Of a stretch of DNA of 64,000 nt, positions 1 to 13,078 are shown piece by piece; position 1 is the stretch's first letter; every line of letters starts with the position of its first letter. The stretch is from positions 1 through 64,000 of the forward strand of contig QZCP01000085.1 of assembly GCA_003956705.1 (NCBI GenBank), read 5' to 3'. A program made the position numbers and the translations under genes. Under the pieces are notes generated by a model. The model searched no databases. It had not been told where the DNA came from and saw only the letters and a program-made list of their open reading frames with translations. This DNA comes from Brevipalpus yothersi (lineage: Eukaryota; Arthropoda; Arachnida; Trombidiformes; Tenuipalpidae).

Positions 1-39
<39 letters not shown>
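1..39. repeat. (GA)n microsatellite at window edge
   Basis: Perfect GA dinucleotide run, cut by the window start, so its true length is unknown. Confidence 0.97.
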
Positions 40-43
<4 letters not shown>

Positions 44-897
44 ATTTGACTTATTACTTCTCTCTCTTTCTCTGTCTCTCTCTCTCTTTTCATCAACCCT
101 CGTGCTTGCTCTTCCATCCCTCTATTCGCCCCTTCATTCTAGCTTGCAGTGAAAAGGCTTTTCAGGGGTCATAACTCCTGCTCTCATCTACAGCCCTGCT
201 TATTCTCTCTCTTCATCTACCTCTCTTCCACTCAAACCTCCCCCCAACCACCCACCGAATGTTGAGCTTTATTCGCTCTCTCTGTTCATTCGATCTAAAA
301 ATATGATCGGAAACCATTTTATGAGGCTACTAAAACTATTACCACCGACGCCATCTTTCGATTTAGATCAGAGTTCGATCGGAGTTCGATTTCGATTGGA
401 AATAGTGGAGAATATCAATCAGTCAGCTGATTTCTGATTTTGAATAGAGAAAAGGATGATGCAACGAAGGTTAAAATATTTGAGAAGGAAATATCACACA
501 ATGATCGCTCCTAGATTCACAATACTTGCTAGGGAATGATTTTTACTCCGATTCCTGGTTTTATATTCATTTGCTTTTCCATAAGAAGCATTCTTCTTTG
601 GAATTTTTTCCTATCAGATGAGATTCATCATCCTTGATCAACTCTGTCTCATCCATCATACGAAATTTCCTAAACATCCATTCTCATCATCAAAGTAGAG
701 CACCCTCTTCTATTGCATAATTCTGTGTGTGTAAATTTTCTTCCATTCAATTGTTTTTTCATGAGTTGAGATGTGAAATGAGTGAATTTAATGCAATCAC
801 TGGCTACTTTGCTTGCGCAAAGAGCATGTGAATCTTATGAATTGTTAAATTGATCTGAATTAATAATGTGAGAAGCTCTAACTTTTTCTCTCTCTCG

Positions 898-900
<3 letters not shown>

Positions 901-928
<28 letters not shown>
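901..928. repeat. (AC)14 microsatellite
   Basis: Perfect AC run. It is one of the few long tracts in the window that is not GA/CT. Confidence 0.97.
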
Positions 929-931
<3 letters not shown>

Positions 932-1364
932 TGAATAGCTGTTTAGTCATGAATTCAATGTTTAGTGAATGGAGGCAAATAATAAGCTGCTAAACACAAA
1001 GTTTACACATCATTTATCTTATTTTCACCCAACAGAAGAGATAATTTTCGTTTCAAAAAAGCTGAAAATATTTTTCCTCATCTCCATTGTCACAATAAAG
1101 ATGGCGCTTGATGACAAATGATAATATTATCTCTCTTTCTTTTTCTCTCTCTTTCTCTCTTACAGCCTGTCATTACTCTCCTCTCTTAACCTGCCCTGAT
1201 GATGGCGAGAGAAAGTGGGTGGGATATGACCCCTTAAAAGCCTCTTCGCTACAAGGCATATACACACTGTTGAATGAAGTAGGGAGTGGGAGGCAAGAGA
1301 AGGAGAGAAGGTCTAAACTGATTCCTTGATCTCTATTCTCTCTTGGTTGAAAGTTGTACTTTTC

Positions 1365-1367
<3 letters not shown>

Positions 1368-1423
<56 letters not shown>
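1368..1423. repeat. (CT)n microsatellite, 56 bp
   Basis: Perfect CT run inside a C+T-rich neighbourhood. Confidence 0.97.
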
Positions 1424-1426
<3 letters not shown>

Positions 1427-1954
1427 CTCATCTTTCTCTTTCTCTCTCAGCATCTTCCATTCTCTCTCTGTTTCTCATTTCCCCAGTATTCGATATGCCA
1501 GAATGACTACCAACAGCACCACGATGGATACTGTCAGATAGTCGGTCTGACAACATGAGTGTGTCGTGCGTTTTTGTTGTCCATTCATTCTTGTTCCACA
1601 ATGAACATTCCTATTGCCACCAAGTTTTTCTTCCTCTTCTTCTTCCTCATCTTTTTTTTGCCTATGTATTTTTCTCACTAGTTTCACCATCTCATTCTTC
1701 TTCTTCTTCTTCTTCTTGTTGCTCTCTTCCTTCTTTCCATCGCTCACTTTGTTTCTTTCTTTTTTTTATATCTTTTCTCTACATTCTTTCGACTTTCCTA
1801 TCCATCCATCCTCTCTCTTTCTTTCTCTCATTTACCGTTATCCTAATGAAATGATCATTTATATAAGTTGTTTTTGTTCTCACACTCTGTATTGTGTGTA
1901 TGAAAGTTTGTCGCACTTATTCTCTTTTCTTTTGACTTGAATTTTCTTTTCCAT

Positions 1955-1960
<6 letters not shown>

Positions 1961-2006
<46 letters not shown>
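1961..2006. repeat. (CT)n microsatellite, 46 bp
   Basis: Perfect CT run ending about 400 bp upstream of the miR-137 hairpin. Confidence 0.97.
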
Positions 2007-2012
<6 letters not shown>

Positions 2013-2400
2013 CATCATTGGTTATACACACGCGAATTCACCGCATCTCATCTCGAAGCATCACTTCTACCGCATCCTTTTCTCCATCTACTCACTCGCT
2101 TGTCGGCTGTTCGTCCACCAGCATCACTCAGTCTCTCTCATGTATTTTGAAACATTCTCTCTCTCTTTCTCACTCTCGATCTCGGTCTCACATCTTTTGC
2201 TTTCCTCTTCTTTTACAGTTATTCAATTTATTCCATAGTATCGAGGCGTTTAATATTTATTTGTCATCAAATGTGTCCAACTTCAACCGAGTACACACAT
2301 ATGTGTAGAGTATTTTCAATTGTTGAATATGATCTTCATCTCATGATGCTTCCCTAAAGAGTATCTACTTCATTTCCATGTATTCTGCTTGTAAGGAATT

Positions 2401-2488
2401 GATGGCACACGGTGTATTCTTGAGCCAATAACATGTACTTTTTCATTATAAGATCTGTTATTGCTTGAGAATACACGTTGTGTCTCAA
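2401..2488 (+). ncRNA. mir-137: miR-137 precursor hairpin
   Basis: The segment folds into a microRNA-type hairpin. The 5' arm (2412-2433) pairs with the 3' arm (2456-2476) over 21 base pairs with two G-U wobbles and a single bulged C; the loop is about 22 nt. A weaker lower stem continues through 2401-2411 and 2477-2488. The 3' arm at 2458-2480 contains the miR-137 sequence: the stretch TATTGCTTGAGAATACACG (2459-2477) agrees with the arthropod form as I remember it, and differs from the vertebrate form at two internal positions. The seed (2460-2466) is intact. miR-137 is an ancient bilaterian microRNA enriched in nervous tissue that represses target mRNAs through Argonaute. No host gene is visible, so it appears to be intergenic. 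The identification rests on memory of the mature sequence plus the visible hairpin. Confidence 0.88.
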
Positions 2489-3754
2489 TGAAAATATCAT
2501 CTATCACACACTATTTGGACATTGATTCCGATTTTGATGCTCTAATTCATTCACAAGTCAATTATATTCGCTTCCATATGGAATCTTCAGTCAGTCTCAT
2601 ACGGATGAGCCCATCCACAAGGTAAGGTATTGCTTCAATATTTGCGCTCCATTTTCGAATAGGAATTGTATCTTATAAGAAATTCATGACAATATGGGAA
2701 CACTTCCCACCGTGAATTTGATTTTAATTTTGCATGATGAACTCTCAAGTTCTCAATCATCGTCGTCCATCAATATTTTGCATCGTGAAAATGCCCATAC
2801 ACGATTGTTCGATCGGGGAAGAAGTTTTTGTTTGTTTTTCCAACATTTTTCCAGTTGTACATGTGTGCCCATCGATGACCACGTCCAGTGAAATGCAATT
2901 TTCAAGAATTTAATCTGATCGATAGTTTATGGAATGATTGTGGAAGAACATTTCCATTCAGCCACTTCACTGATTTATATGTATACCGATTTCAATATTC
3001 TTCAGCATCCTTCAAGTATTCCCACATCATTTTCTCTTCCTCTCTTGATACAACGATTCACATGTATGGATACGCTCTCTTGCTTCTATCATCATCTTAT
3101 CTTTCTCATCTTCAGAGACTCTCTCTCTCTTTCTCTCTTTCTCTCTCTCTGTTTTGCCATACAATTCTCATCACACCTTCTTCAACATATGTTACACACT
3201 TTATGCATCATGATATTAATATTTTTATCCAATAGATGTGTATGTGAGAAAAGTATCCACAAAAGTAAGCTACATACTTTTCGATAAGCAAGTCTTTGAG
3301 CATCAAAATTGATCCCCAAAAAAATGTTTCATAATCTTTGAGTACATATATATAAGCTTTTATTTTGCCACCATACAGTAACATTATTATCATCACAAAT
3401 ACACACACACACACACATACATATATATTTTCATTTCCAAGCTAGACTTGAATTAATTTTTTTTTCGCTCTTCACTTAAACATTCCCGCCAACGTGACCT
3501 GAGGTCATTAAAAGGAAGTCCAGTTGAATACATGTCTAGTAGTTTGAAGACTTTATTCACATACACACACCCATACAGTATCAACTAATCTCATCATATA
3601 CATACTTGTTGATCATCACCATCGAATGCATAGAGCTTGATGTACAAATTTCAAGATCAGATGTTTTTTTGACTTTCATCTCCCTTGCAATATTGGAAAA
3701 AGAGATATTTTTCTGCAGATATTGATGAATGAAGTCCAGGAGAAGATGAAAGAG

Positions 3755-3785
<31 letters not shown>

Positions 3786-4341
3786 GAGAAAGGTGGAGGT
3801 CACATGATGCCTAAAAACGTGACATCATGGACAATCAATGGAAAAGTGAAGATTTAATCTTCCATACTGTAGGTCAAGTGTTTTCTTTTTCTCTCTCCAC
3901 TTTCACCAACTTTTCGATCGGTCTAGATAGATCAATCAAATTACGATTGCTTCTCTAGTTGCTGTTATTGTACCGAATAAAAGTGGAGAAATGTTGGAGG
4001 AGAGAGAAGGAAAAAAAGAGCTATTGAATATCATTCCCCATGAGATGGATGCTGAGAGTTTAGTGAGTGAGAGAGAGAAAGTTGAGAATAAATCTTTTCA
4101 TTATACAATTTTATTCTTTATTCTTTCTCTCTCTCTCTCTCTCTCTACCTATTCCTCTCTCTCTCTCATTCATTCACATTTTACGCTTTGATTGAGATTC
4201 CAATGTGTAAGTGTTGAGTATGTAGAAAGAGAGAGAGAAAAAAAGACCTATTTCCATTAGCTAGTTCCTCCTATTTCCTTATCATGTAAATGATTTGCAA
4301 ATGCAAACACTGTGAACATGGAGCAACAAATCTTGAGTTAT

Positions 4342-4348
<7 letters not shown>

Positions 4349-4400
<52 letters not shown>
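4349..4400. repeat. (CT)n microsatellite, about 52 bp
   Basis: Perfect CT run. A GA tract of similar length lies 270 bp downstream (4673-4727), giving an inverted arrangement. Confidence 0.97.
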
Positions 4401-4402
<2 letters not shown>

Positions 4403-4670
4403 AAAATCAAGCGACACTTGTTTAGGAAGGGAAAATTCAGTAACATATATAAATGATCAAACAGTTGAGATAATCTGATCAGATGTGGATTCAATCTGAT
4501 GTATAGTGGCCATGACAACCCGAATGAGCAATCAGCATGATATGAGCAAGCGATTGAAATGAGCCAGTGAAATTAAAACTTTTTCCACTGGCCAACATTG
4601 ATTTTTCTATTTACCAATGAGAAAGCTCAATGGCTATCATGAGTAACATTCAACGGATAGCAGATCAGGT

Positions 4671-4672
<2 letters not shown>

Positions 4673-4727
<55 letters not shown>
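4673..4727. repeat. (GA)n microsatellite, 55 bp
   Basis: Perfect GA run, complementary in orientation to the CT tract at 4349-4400. Confidence 0.97.
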
Positions 4728-4731
<4 letters not shown>

Positions 4732-5872
4732 ATATCATGGACTGAGCTTGTATATGTGTTTGTGCCATATGAGTAAGGTTAATAGAGAAATTGAGCTGAT
4801 GGCCTTTACAAAGTGTTCCATAGGGATCGATAAAAAAATCGTATTCGCAACATCAGACTTTGTCGAATTAGTTGGGATCGTGTTTCAGAGATTGAAAAAT
4901 TTTCGCCATGATTCCTAAGTATGATGATCATGAAATCAGAACAGTCGAAAGGGTGCAAAACATATATATAAATCTTGTTGGAATTATCTTGAGAAAAAAT
5001 AGGCATCCCAAATGAGTGGTCCAATCATTAGATTATAAGAGGAAAGATATTTTTAAAAAAATTTCTATCCTCTTTGCACAATTGTTTAATAAGATTTTCG
5101 ATCATTCAAATGACCGTAATGGCGCGAAATTATGTTTAGGAAGTGATAATATGCTCAAATTAATGGGAACTTTTTTCTTTCTCTCTCTCTCTCATCCCAA
5201 ACTATCAGCTGTAAAGATCAACCTATCGGAATCATCTTCATTATCACCTCCATTGATCACGAAGAATGGTTCCATATTTACATAATCAAACATTAGTCCA
5301 CACACATGTGTAGTCATTATTCATTGCTCAGACACACAGAAAAAAGGGTGGAGATTTTTGGGTGATCATATCGTGAATTAAATTTAATTTTATTCTGGCC
5401 ACCATTTTGCATGATTAATATCCGTTTTGGTGGTGATTTTTTTTCTGTGCTTCACCCACACATACAAAGGTTCATCAAAAAATTTTAAGCTACATTCACA
5501 TACAAACCATATGCATTTAAGGTTCGAATTGTGGGTGATACTGAACACATCGCCCTCAACCATTTGAAATCAATTCATAACCAATGTGAACGTATGCAAT
5601 ATGATATGAATCATAGGATATATATCTATGGCTGAGCAGCCTCCTCATCACTGATGGATATGCATGTGAATATGATGAAAGTTTTTCTCTCTTTCAACTT
5701 ATACATACCCTAAGGGAAACAGAAATAGATAGAGAGAGAGAGAGAGAGAGAGAGCGTAATTCAATTATGAATGATTTGATGCTCCAATGAATCAACAAAT
5801 TTTCATTCATCTTCACTCATTGTGTGTTGACCACTAACAATGGTCAACAATTGAATAAAGGAAGAGAGGAAT

Positions 5873-5876
<4 letters not shown>

Positions 5877-5911
<35 letters not shown>
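5877..5911. repeat. (GA)n microsatellite
   Basis: GA run of about 35 bp; a shorter GA run lies at about 5733-5754. Confidence 0.95.
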
Positions 5912-5915
<4 letters not shown>

Positions 5916-7273
5916 CAAGAATATGACAAGAAAATTGAATTGAATTTTTTTCCACAAAATGTTGGCTAAAAACTTCAATACAGTCTTGTGTATCATTTAT
6001 AGGGAAAATACTAGAAGAAAAGAAGAAAAGTTAGACCATGAAGCATAGGAAGAGAGTAAGAAAGGAAGAAAGAAAAAGAGAATATGTCTACATATTGGTC
6101 CATTTCTGCTATGGAAGAATCATGTATTTTGGCCATCTTGGAAATGAGAAAAGATCGGAAAGATGAGAATAATAGTGGGAAGAAAAAAAGGTCAAAAATA
6201 TATTGTGTCACTAGTTATTAGATGTCAGATAAGTTGAGAATTTTGCGGAAGCTTTTCTTTTTCCTGGAAAATGTGCTTCAATCTAATAGTTCACGTGGCC
6301 TCAAGAACATAATGATTATCTGATGTTCATGTTGTGATCCCATAAAGATTTTTGGGAGAAAAAGTTTTAAAGTCAAAAACAATCCACTATTTATCCAATG
6401 AACTTTGTGACAATTTTTTCAATCAAACTCCCTGGCAATCACTTGAGCTTAGGAAAAGGATTCTCGAGATTGTCTTAATGGGGCTGAAAATTTTCATAAG
6501 AATGAAGTACTGAAAAATGGAAGAAATTTCGACAACTTTCAAGTGAAGATAAGTGCCAGAACTTGATATGATTAATAATTATCATCATCATGCTGGCTCC
6601 TATATGCAATTCTACCAGATCAAAATCGACCAAGATGCTCTCAAAAAGAGAGAGAAGAGAAGAGAAAGCAACTGTTTTCCCGCATCTAGATGATAAATGA
6701 ATCAGTTGCAAAAATGGCCAGGTCACTGGTGGCTTCATAATTTATGATGTGAATACCAACAATAGGACCCATTGATGGATGCTTATGATTGAGATGGTAG
6801 AACAAATGTTTTCCTTTCATGGTAGACAATTTTTTTCATGGGAGATCCAAGGTGAGAATTTTTGGACAATATTAACTGAGTTCATGAAATATTCCCCTCA
6901 ATGATCATGTAACAGCTATCGGAGTGAGGTCTCTCTCTCTATCATACTTTTATCCTTGACTGTAATATTATTTGTAATTTTGAAAAACCTTTGCACAGAC
7001 ATAAAAATCATTACCCCAACTCTTAATAAATGAGCATTTTTAGGCTGTATCAAATGGTGATTTCATGTAATGAGAAATCATGCCATATTACATGATAGGG
7101 GGAGGAACACGAAGGGAGGTGGGAAGCATATTACAAGCTTCTTCTTGTGTTTTGAAAATTTATTGCTCATGAATGAATATTGAATAACACACAAGATTCT
7201 AGCAATTTTCTTCCATCTTTATCCATATCTTTCACCAAAACTACATTCTTAGGCTTCCCTATCACTCACTCAA

Positions 7274-7276
<3 letters not shown>

Positions 7277-7323
<47 letters not shown>
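7277..7323. repeat. (GA)n microsatellite, 47 bp
   Basis: Perfect GA run. Confidence 0.97.
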
Positions 7324-7326
<3 letters not shown>

Positions 7327-7697
7327 TGAAGCAATCGAAAAAAAATCTAAACCAATATCACTCTAGTTGTGGAAGCGTATGAACACATACTTCTAACTGA
7401 TATTCCATTGATTCTTTTCGATTTTGTAATGCTGAACTTTGAGTTTTGTACTAGCTGGCTTTTTCACTTGTAGCTGTCAGATCATTTTGCCTTCCACATC
7501 TACACTAAACGCCAACTATTCCTGGCTATCGATCGGAACCCCTGCAAGGATACATGCGATTATATGCATATACTGAGGTGATGTGTATGTGTGTGTGAGT
7601 TTATATATACATACATACATACATAAATGCACGCCACTAGATGCCCACATCGGAGTCAAAGATCATTGATTAATTTCCTGTTTAAGGCCTTTCTCTT

Positions 7698-7701
<4 letters not shown>

Positions 7702-7756
<55 letters not shown>
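7702..7756. repeat. (CT)n microsatellite, left arm of inverted pair
   Basis: Perfect CT run of 55 bp. It is followed about 100 bp later by a GA run of nearly the same length, so the two can base-pair as a long fold-back. Confidence 0.97.
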
Positions 7757-7758
<2 letters not shown>

Positions 7759-7817
7759 TGCATCCTTCTTTTTCGCTCTTTTATCATGCCCTCAGCATCC
7801 AGTTTGATGTGAGATTA

Positions 7818-7834
7818 GAAAGAAAGAAAAAAAG

Positions 7835-7912
<78 letters not shown>
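7818..7912. repeat. (AAAG)n + (GA)n compound repeat, right arm of inverted pair
   Basis: The tetranucleotide AAAG part (about 7818-7857) grades into a perfect GA run (7857-7912). The GA part is complementary to the CT tract at 7702-7756. Confidence 0.96.
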
Positions 7913-7916
<4 letters not shown>

Positions 7917-8977
7917 AAAGAAGAAACAAACAGTCACTATGCTGGTAGTCCATAGACGGAAGGATGAAAGTATTGATGAAGGTTATCAATGATGATAAAG
8001 TTTTTAAGGGATGGAAGGAAAGGTCTATATGTATTTTTGCTTCAAATGAATCTTCAATGAGAATATTTCTGGATGAAAACAATATCGTAATATCATATTA
8101 ATAATGCAACCAAGAGTTCAATAATGCTCATCGAGAATTCGAATATCTTCCCACTATCTCGTTGATGTCTATCGAATGTTTCAAATTGTGTTGGGCTCAT
8201 TCACCTACACACAGTCTTATATATTCAACTGGTGGGTTTTCCTTACTTTTGGTAAAGGATTATCTGTAACCATCTGAAGCCTGAATAGACTCAGATTTCA
8301 ACTCATTTGAGTCAAAGAAGATGGAATTCCTGTGAATAAGGAGAAGAAATGGTCAATTTATTCCTCTCTCACTTACTCTTTCCACGAAAAGATCAGATTA
8401 TGGACAGAGATGGAGGGTCAATGAGAATAAAATCTCATCAAAGGAGAGCATCAAATTCGAAGTGTACAAAAAATCGATTGGATCAGAATAGAGTCACGTA
8501 TCAATAAAACAATTTTAGCTGATGATGAGTCCGGGCTATATTTAATTATGATCAAGAGATGCAGAAGGATAAGATCAGAGGAGATGGAGGGAGAAAGGCG
8601 TATCTATCGGGTGTGGAATGATAAGAAAATCAGAAGGACAATGGCAAGCGAATGAAATTAGTTTGATTACAGAACAAATTCTTGGAATAATATCAGATAG
8701 ACTGAATCATCCGAGAATTTGAAGGTATTCCTTGATAAACTTTTGCCAAATTCACCAGAAATAAGGCATTCTCGTACAGATAGATCATAAAATTTGATAC
8801 TGAATCAAATTCACGTGAGTGTTATCAGTGAGCATCTTTTTATCTATGAATTACTTTGATCATTATGATTCCAACATGAGACTCATGTAATCTGATGGCT
8901 TGGACAATCTCATGCAAACGAGTGAAATGAAGATAGAGAGTGAGAATCAATAAGTTGATAAGAGAGAAAGAGGAAGT

Positions 8978-8979
<2 letters not shown>

Positions 8980-9019
<40 letters not shown>
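8980..9019. repeat. (GA)n microsatellite
   Basis: Perfect GA run of 40 bp in an A+G-rich region. Confidence 0.96.
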
Positions 9020-9024
<5 letters not shown>

Positions 9025-11599
9025 GGAAAGGGAAAAGATGCGGGAAAAGAGAGGAGATAGAAATGAGCAGGCAATGATTGCTTTGAAACAAGGTAAAATT
9101 GATGCTGGATTGACGAGAAGCAGGGAAATAAAATTAGCAATAATTAAGGATCCCATAGTGATTCGAATCTGTATCAAGATAGCAATAGGAAGAGCGATAG
9201 ATAGAAACTGGAGAATCAGCAAGAGGTAGAAGGAAAACGAGAAAAGGATATCCAATTGTCCATTATTGACAGGAAATTCGGTTCAGCCACAGATCAACAA
9301 GAAGTCACATTTGAGGATGCAGAATACAAGGAATACCATGGAACACGAGGAATATAGAAGGAGGGAGAAAAAGAGCGAGTGACAGTCATTTGTCCGGAAA
9401 CTGAGCTGTAAAGCCAGTCGAATTCAGTGAAAGTGAGATGAAAGAGTAAGGAGAAAGAAAGAAAGAGAGAGAAAGAGAGGAAGAAAGTAAAACCACAGAA
9501 TAAAATAGAAAACCTAATGATAGTGATACACACTGGTGATGGATGAAATGCTTTGAGCTCATGTCTGTGGATCCTGTATGAGTCTCCCAGAGAGAGTGGG
9601 ACGTGGAATGATGACACAAGTGATCAAGAGGACAGAGTGAGAATCGTTTCTTGCCATCGCCTCCAATCATCATTACCTCCCATCATCATTAGATAACCAG
9701 TGATTTAGAGCGAAGAGAAGGAGATGGAAAAGAACGAGGGATGGATGAGAGAGGGAGAGAGAGAGAAAGAGAGAGAGAAGCTTGATTCATGATCTGAGTA
9801 TCCATATTACTGGAGGATTTGAATTCCCGTTAATTGAAGAAACCTAGCGAATCAGAAATGCGAATTGGAGAAAGAAAGAGAGAGGATGAAATTAAAATCA
9901 GAATGTATGCATCAAATTGATACTCTCAGCGATTCGTTGAGTTTTCCATGTGTGTGAGCTAAATAAACGACAGATGAATCGAAAATACAAGACTCATGAA
10001 ACATCATTTCCAAATTGAGAATGGTAAGTCTTCAAGAGTGACCACTACTAATACTGGACAAGTCAATCTCAATCAGCCAAAAGAGAGCTCATCAATACTT
10101 GTTGCATCATCAACTGACCACTCAGATGAGGAAGTCTCTCTCTTCTTCTCTCTTTTTTCTTTCCTTCTTTGCTCTTCTGGCTCTGATTTCTGCTTCCACA
10201 TCATCTTTGGGAACTATTTTCCCTCTTCTCCTTCTTCTCACATCATTTTGCCTTTATCGCAATGCTCACCTCCTCCTCCTCCTCCCCATCCACCTCCACC
10301 TCTTTTCCTATGTTGATTTATATATAACCATAACCCTTGTTGCATTCATCGAGGTATCGCTTCCTTATTGGCCATATCACATGCACTTTTCATCTGATTC
10401 CATTCATGGCTTCATCGGTTCTTTTCATGGAAGAGAATCCAGTATTCACTGGAAGACCTTCGCCAATGCATGCCTTTTCGTTTTATTTGAGCGTTCCTTA
10501 ACATTTGCCTGGTATGTTAGCGTCATCACTGGCATGGCAATCGGAATTTGAAGTCAAAGCCGAAAAATTGTATAAATACACTGGGTGTATTTGAGAGAGT
10601 TCCATAATATAAATAGACCTCAGAAAAAAATATCTATCAAATCTAGTATTTGAGCAAAAAACTATCAAAAAATAAATATCGATCCACGGAATAAAGAAAA
10701 ATAATTGATGAAGGAATGCCATGTGTTCGAATTGACATTGAAATCTCATCAATTTCTCTAAGTTTGAGCCAGAATTCGCCAACTGAAATGGAATATCAGA
10801 ACTCATCCGTACAGTTATGAAACAGTTTGTTTTTGAAACAGAGGACAAACTCTAAATCGATAAGTGAACTTTTATCATCAGATATCTATATTACTGTTGG
10901 TTTGCACTGTATATTCTTGACCTTCCAAGGTAGAGTTTAATAATATATTTATTTCATTTTTTTTACCTTTCCAAGTGAATGCAAGACAAACCGGGTCATT
11001 GATACCATTGTTGATCGGTCACTATCCATCTGGAATATTTCTTACATTTATTTGGTCTCTTGATTTTCAATCATCACGTTAATCATCGCTATTGTTGAGC
11101 TGAGAATATGAAATGAGAATGTGATGGTGTCTATCATTATCAGAATATGGGAGAGAGAGAGGGAATAAGCAACAGGCTTTAAGAATGAAGATGAGTATGG
11201 CAGAAGGAATGATAACAAATCATGCTTCTAAATTTGATTCCCTGATTCATTGGATAGAAATTGACACTAAATCAGCAGAGGCTGTCTTTCTCTCTCCAGA
11301 GCTCATCTCAGATCTCATTGTATCTCTGATTACCGAGGGAGAAAGAGAAAAGAGAATCATGAATAAGCCATGAATATAGAGTTGATATTCTATCAAATTA
11401 TCTATCAGTAATGATTCGAGGCAATCTCAATGAGAAAAGATTCAGAGAATGTCTAACCAAAAAGGGTTGAGTGTATTCTCTCTTTCCATCACATCTATCG
11501 GAGAAGTAGAATAAGAATAAGAATAAGAAGAAATACATATATGAAAGATGGTGAAAAGGCAGTCGAAATAGGAGTATGAACAAGAGAGAGAGCAAGAGC

Positions 11600-11601
<2 letters not shown>

Positions 11602-11665
<64 letters not shown>
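11602..11665. repeat. (GA)n microsatellite, 64 bp
   Basis: Perfect GA run, one of the longest in the first 20 kb. Confidence 0.97.
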
Positions 11666-11668
<3 letters not shown>

Positions 11669-13078
11669 AAGTGAATAAAGAGAGAGAAAAATGAATTATA
11701 CGCTGTTGATCATGATGCAGAACATATCCGTTTCCGATAGACTACTTTGGGTGCTTCAAACAAATCGAGTGGGTAGTGGATAAGAAATCATACGAGCACA
11801 CACACACATTCATACACAACACTAACTAACAAGACGATTGACCGAGGCCAACATAGCCACCACTTTTTGACTGCTTTTCATGAGCGATAAAGTACACAGT
11901 AAAGTGGCCATCGAAGTTACCGTTACATATGCACATGTACACAATTATTCTCTTTTTAATACTGTTCACTCTCTCACACTCACACTCATATACACACTCA
12001 CAAAACACATTTTGCATGTGGATTCCGTGTCAATCGGGCATAAATATTGTGAGAATTCGATTATGTCAGCAGAATTGTCTGAATACTCACTGCTACGGCT
12101 ACTTACTTACTTCACCTTTTCTTGCTTAATTTTGCACCAAACACAAAAATACGATCAAGTGAGAGTAGCTGGATAAGCGGGAGGCAAAAGCTTAATCTCA
12201 TAAAAATGGCCTGCCGTGAGCCAAATGCCTGCCTTTCTCTCTTCTGCTTTAGTGGATGTTGTGTGTGTGTGTATACTGCATACACTCAGATTGCCTCTGG
12301 TTTTGACAGCGATTATCGAATGATCGATCCTTCAAGGTGGGCAGGAGGCCGATCATAGTTGGGGTGTTGATGATGGGTGATTAAAATGATTCAGTTTGAT
12401 GTAGAAAAACACACATATACACACAGGGTGCATATATGGAAAAAGTGTACAAAAACATGGGTAAGTCTATTTTCACTCAGGAGATCAGCGATGTTCACCG
12501 ATGAACCATCAACACAGGAGATCAATATCCCGTTCCTGTGGTGAAAAAAACGGGGGACGGAATGGAAAGTAGGGAGGAAGGAGGGATGGTGATGAAGAGG
12601 AAGATGAGATTGAAAATGATGCAATTATTTGGTGTAAGAAGAATAAAAAACGAACCGAAAAAGAGAAAAGATGGGAAAGAGAGAAAGGAAAAGAGGAAAT
12701 TCAACAATAAAGATTCGTTTAATCAAGATTATTGCATTCAACGTGCGCCTAGAATAGGCCAAGTCTGAATGACATGCGATTAGAGATGGGGGTTCAAGAT
12801 AAACTATAGTCAGGATATCCAACTTCGTCTCATGCTTTACGATTAGTAGGATAAACTGATTGGTCAAGTCATTTGAGACATGATATATAAATAGGAAATA
12901 AATAAATCACTATTAACCAAATTCCATGGACACCTTTGGCCATATTTCCTGTGCCTAGTTAGTATATAATGAAGAGAAATGATTTTAATTATAACAATGA
13001 TGAAGGCAGTGAGCTGCTTAAATGAATAGATGAGTAAAAAATTGTTTTTTTTTCGAATAAATGATGATTACTTGAAAA

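Larger units (their letters stand above)
1..2400. other. Non-coding flank, pyrimidine-rich on + strand
   Basis: I see no supportable coding exon here. The stretch opens with a (GA)n tract and contains (AC)14 at 901-928, (CT)n at 1368-1423 and 1961-2006, and a strongly C+T-rich block from about 1600 to 2250. The open frames in this block are Ser/Leu/Phe runs created by the CT repeats and have no splice or codon signature of a gene. It lies just upstream of the miR-137 hairpin, so part of it could belong to that primary transcript (inference). Confidence 0.6.
2489..13078. other. Long gene-poor region with many microsatellites
   Basis: More than 10 kb with no coding exon that I can support. It contains many (GA)n/(CT)n tracts, an AAAG/GA compound repeat at 7818-7912, and an A+G-rich + strand from roughly 8.3 to 12 kb. 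Open frames up to 150 codons (for example 10099-10551) are hydrophobic or Ser/Leu-rich translations of pyrimidine-rich DNA. Some could be UTRs or part of a long non-coding transcript, but nothing in the sequence shows it. Confidence 0.6.

Noticed and set aside
1475..2308. Several overlapping Ser/Leu/Phe-rich frames
   Set aside because: They are translations of CT-rich DNA and microsatellites, open only because the repeats lack stops.
7041..7100. Short hairpin (GATTTC...GAAATC with flanking ATGG/CCAT)
   Set aside because: The stem is about 13 bp with a small loop, too short for a microRNA precursor and easily expected by chance in AT-rich DNA.
10099..10551. 150-codon hydrophobic frame
   Set aside because: The hydrophobicity comes from pyrimidine-rich DNA; it does not start at an ATG and has no motif or splice support.
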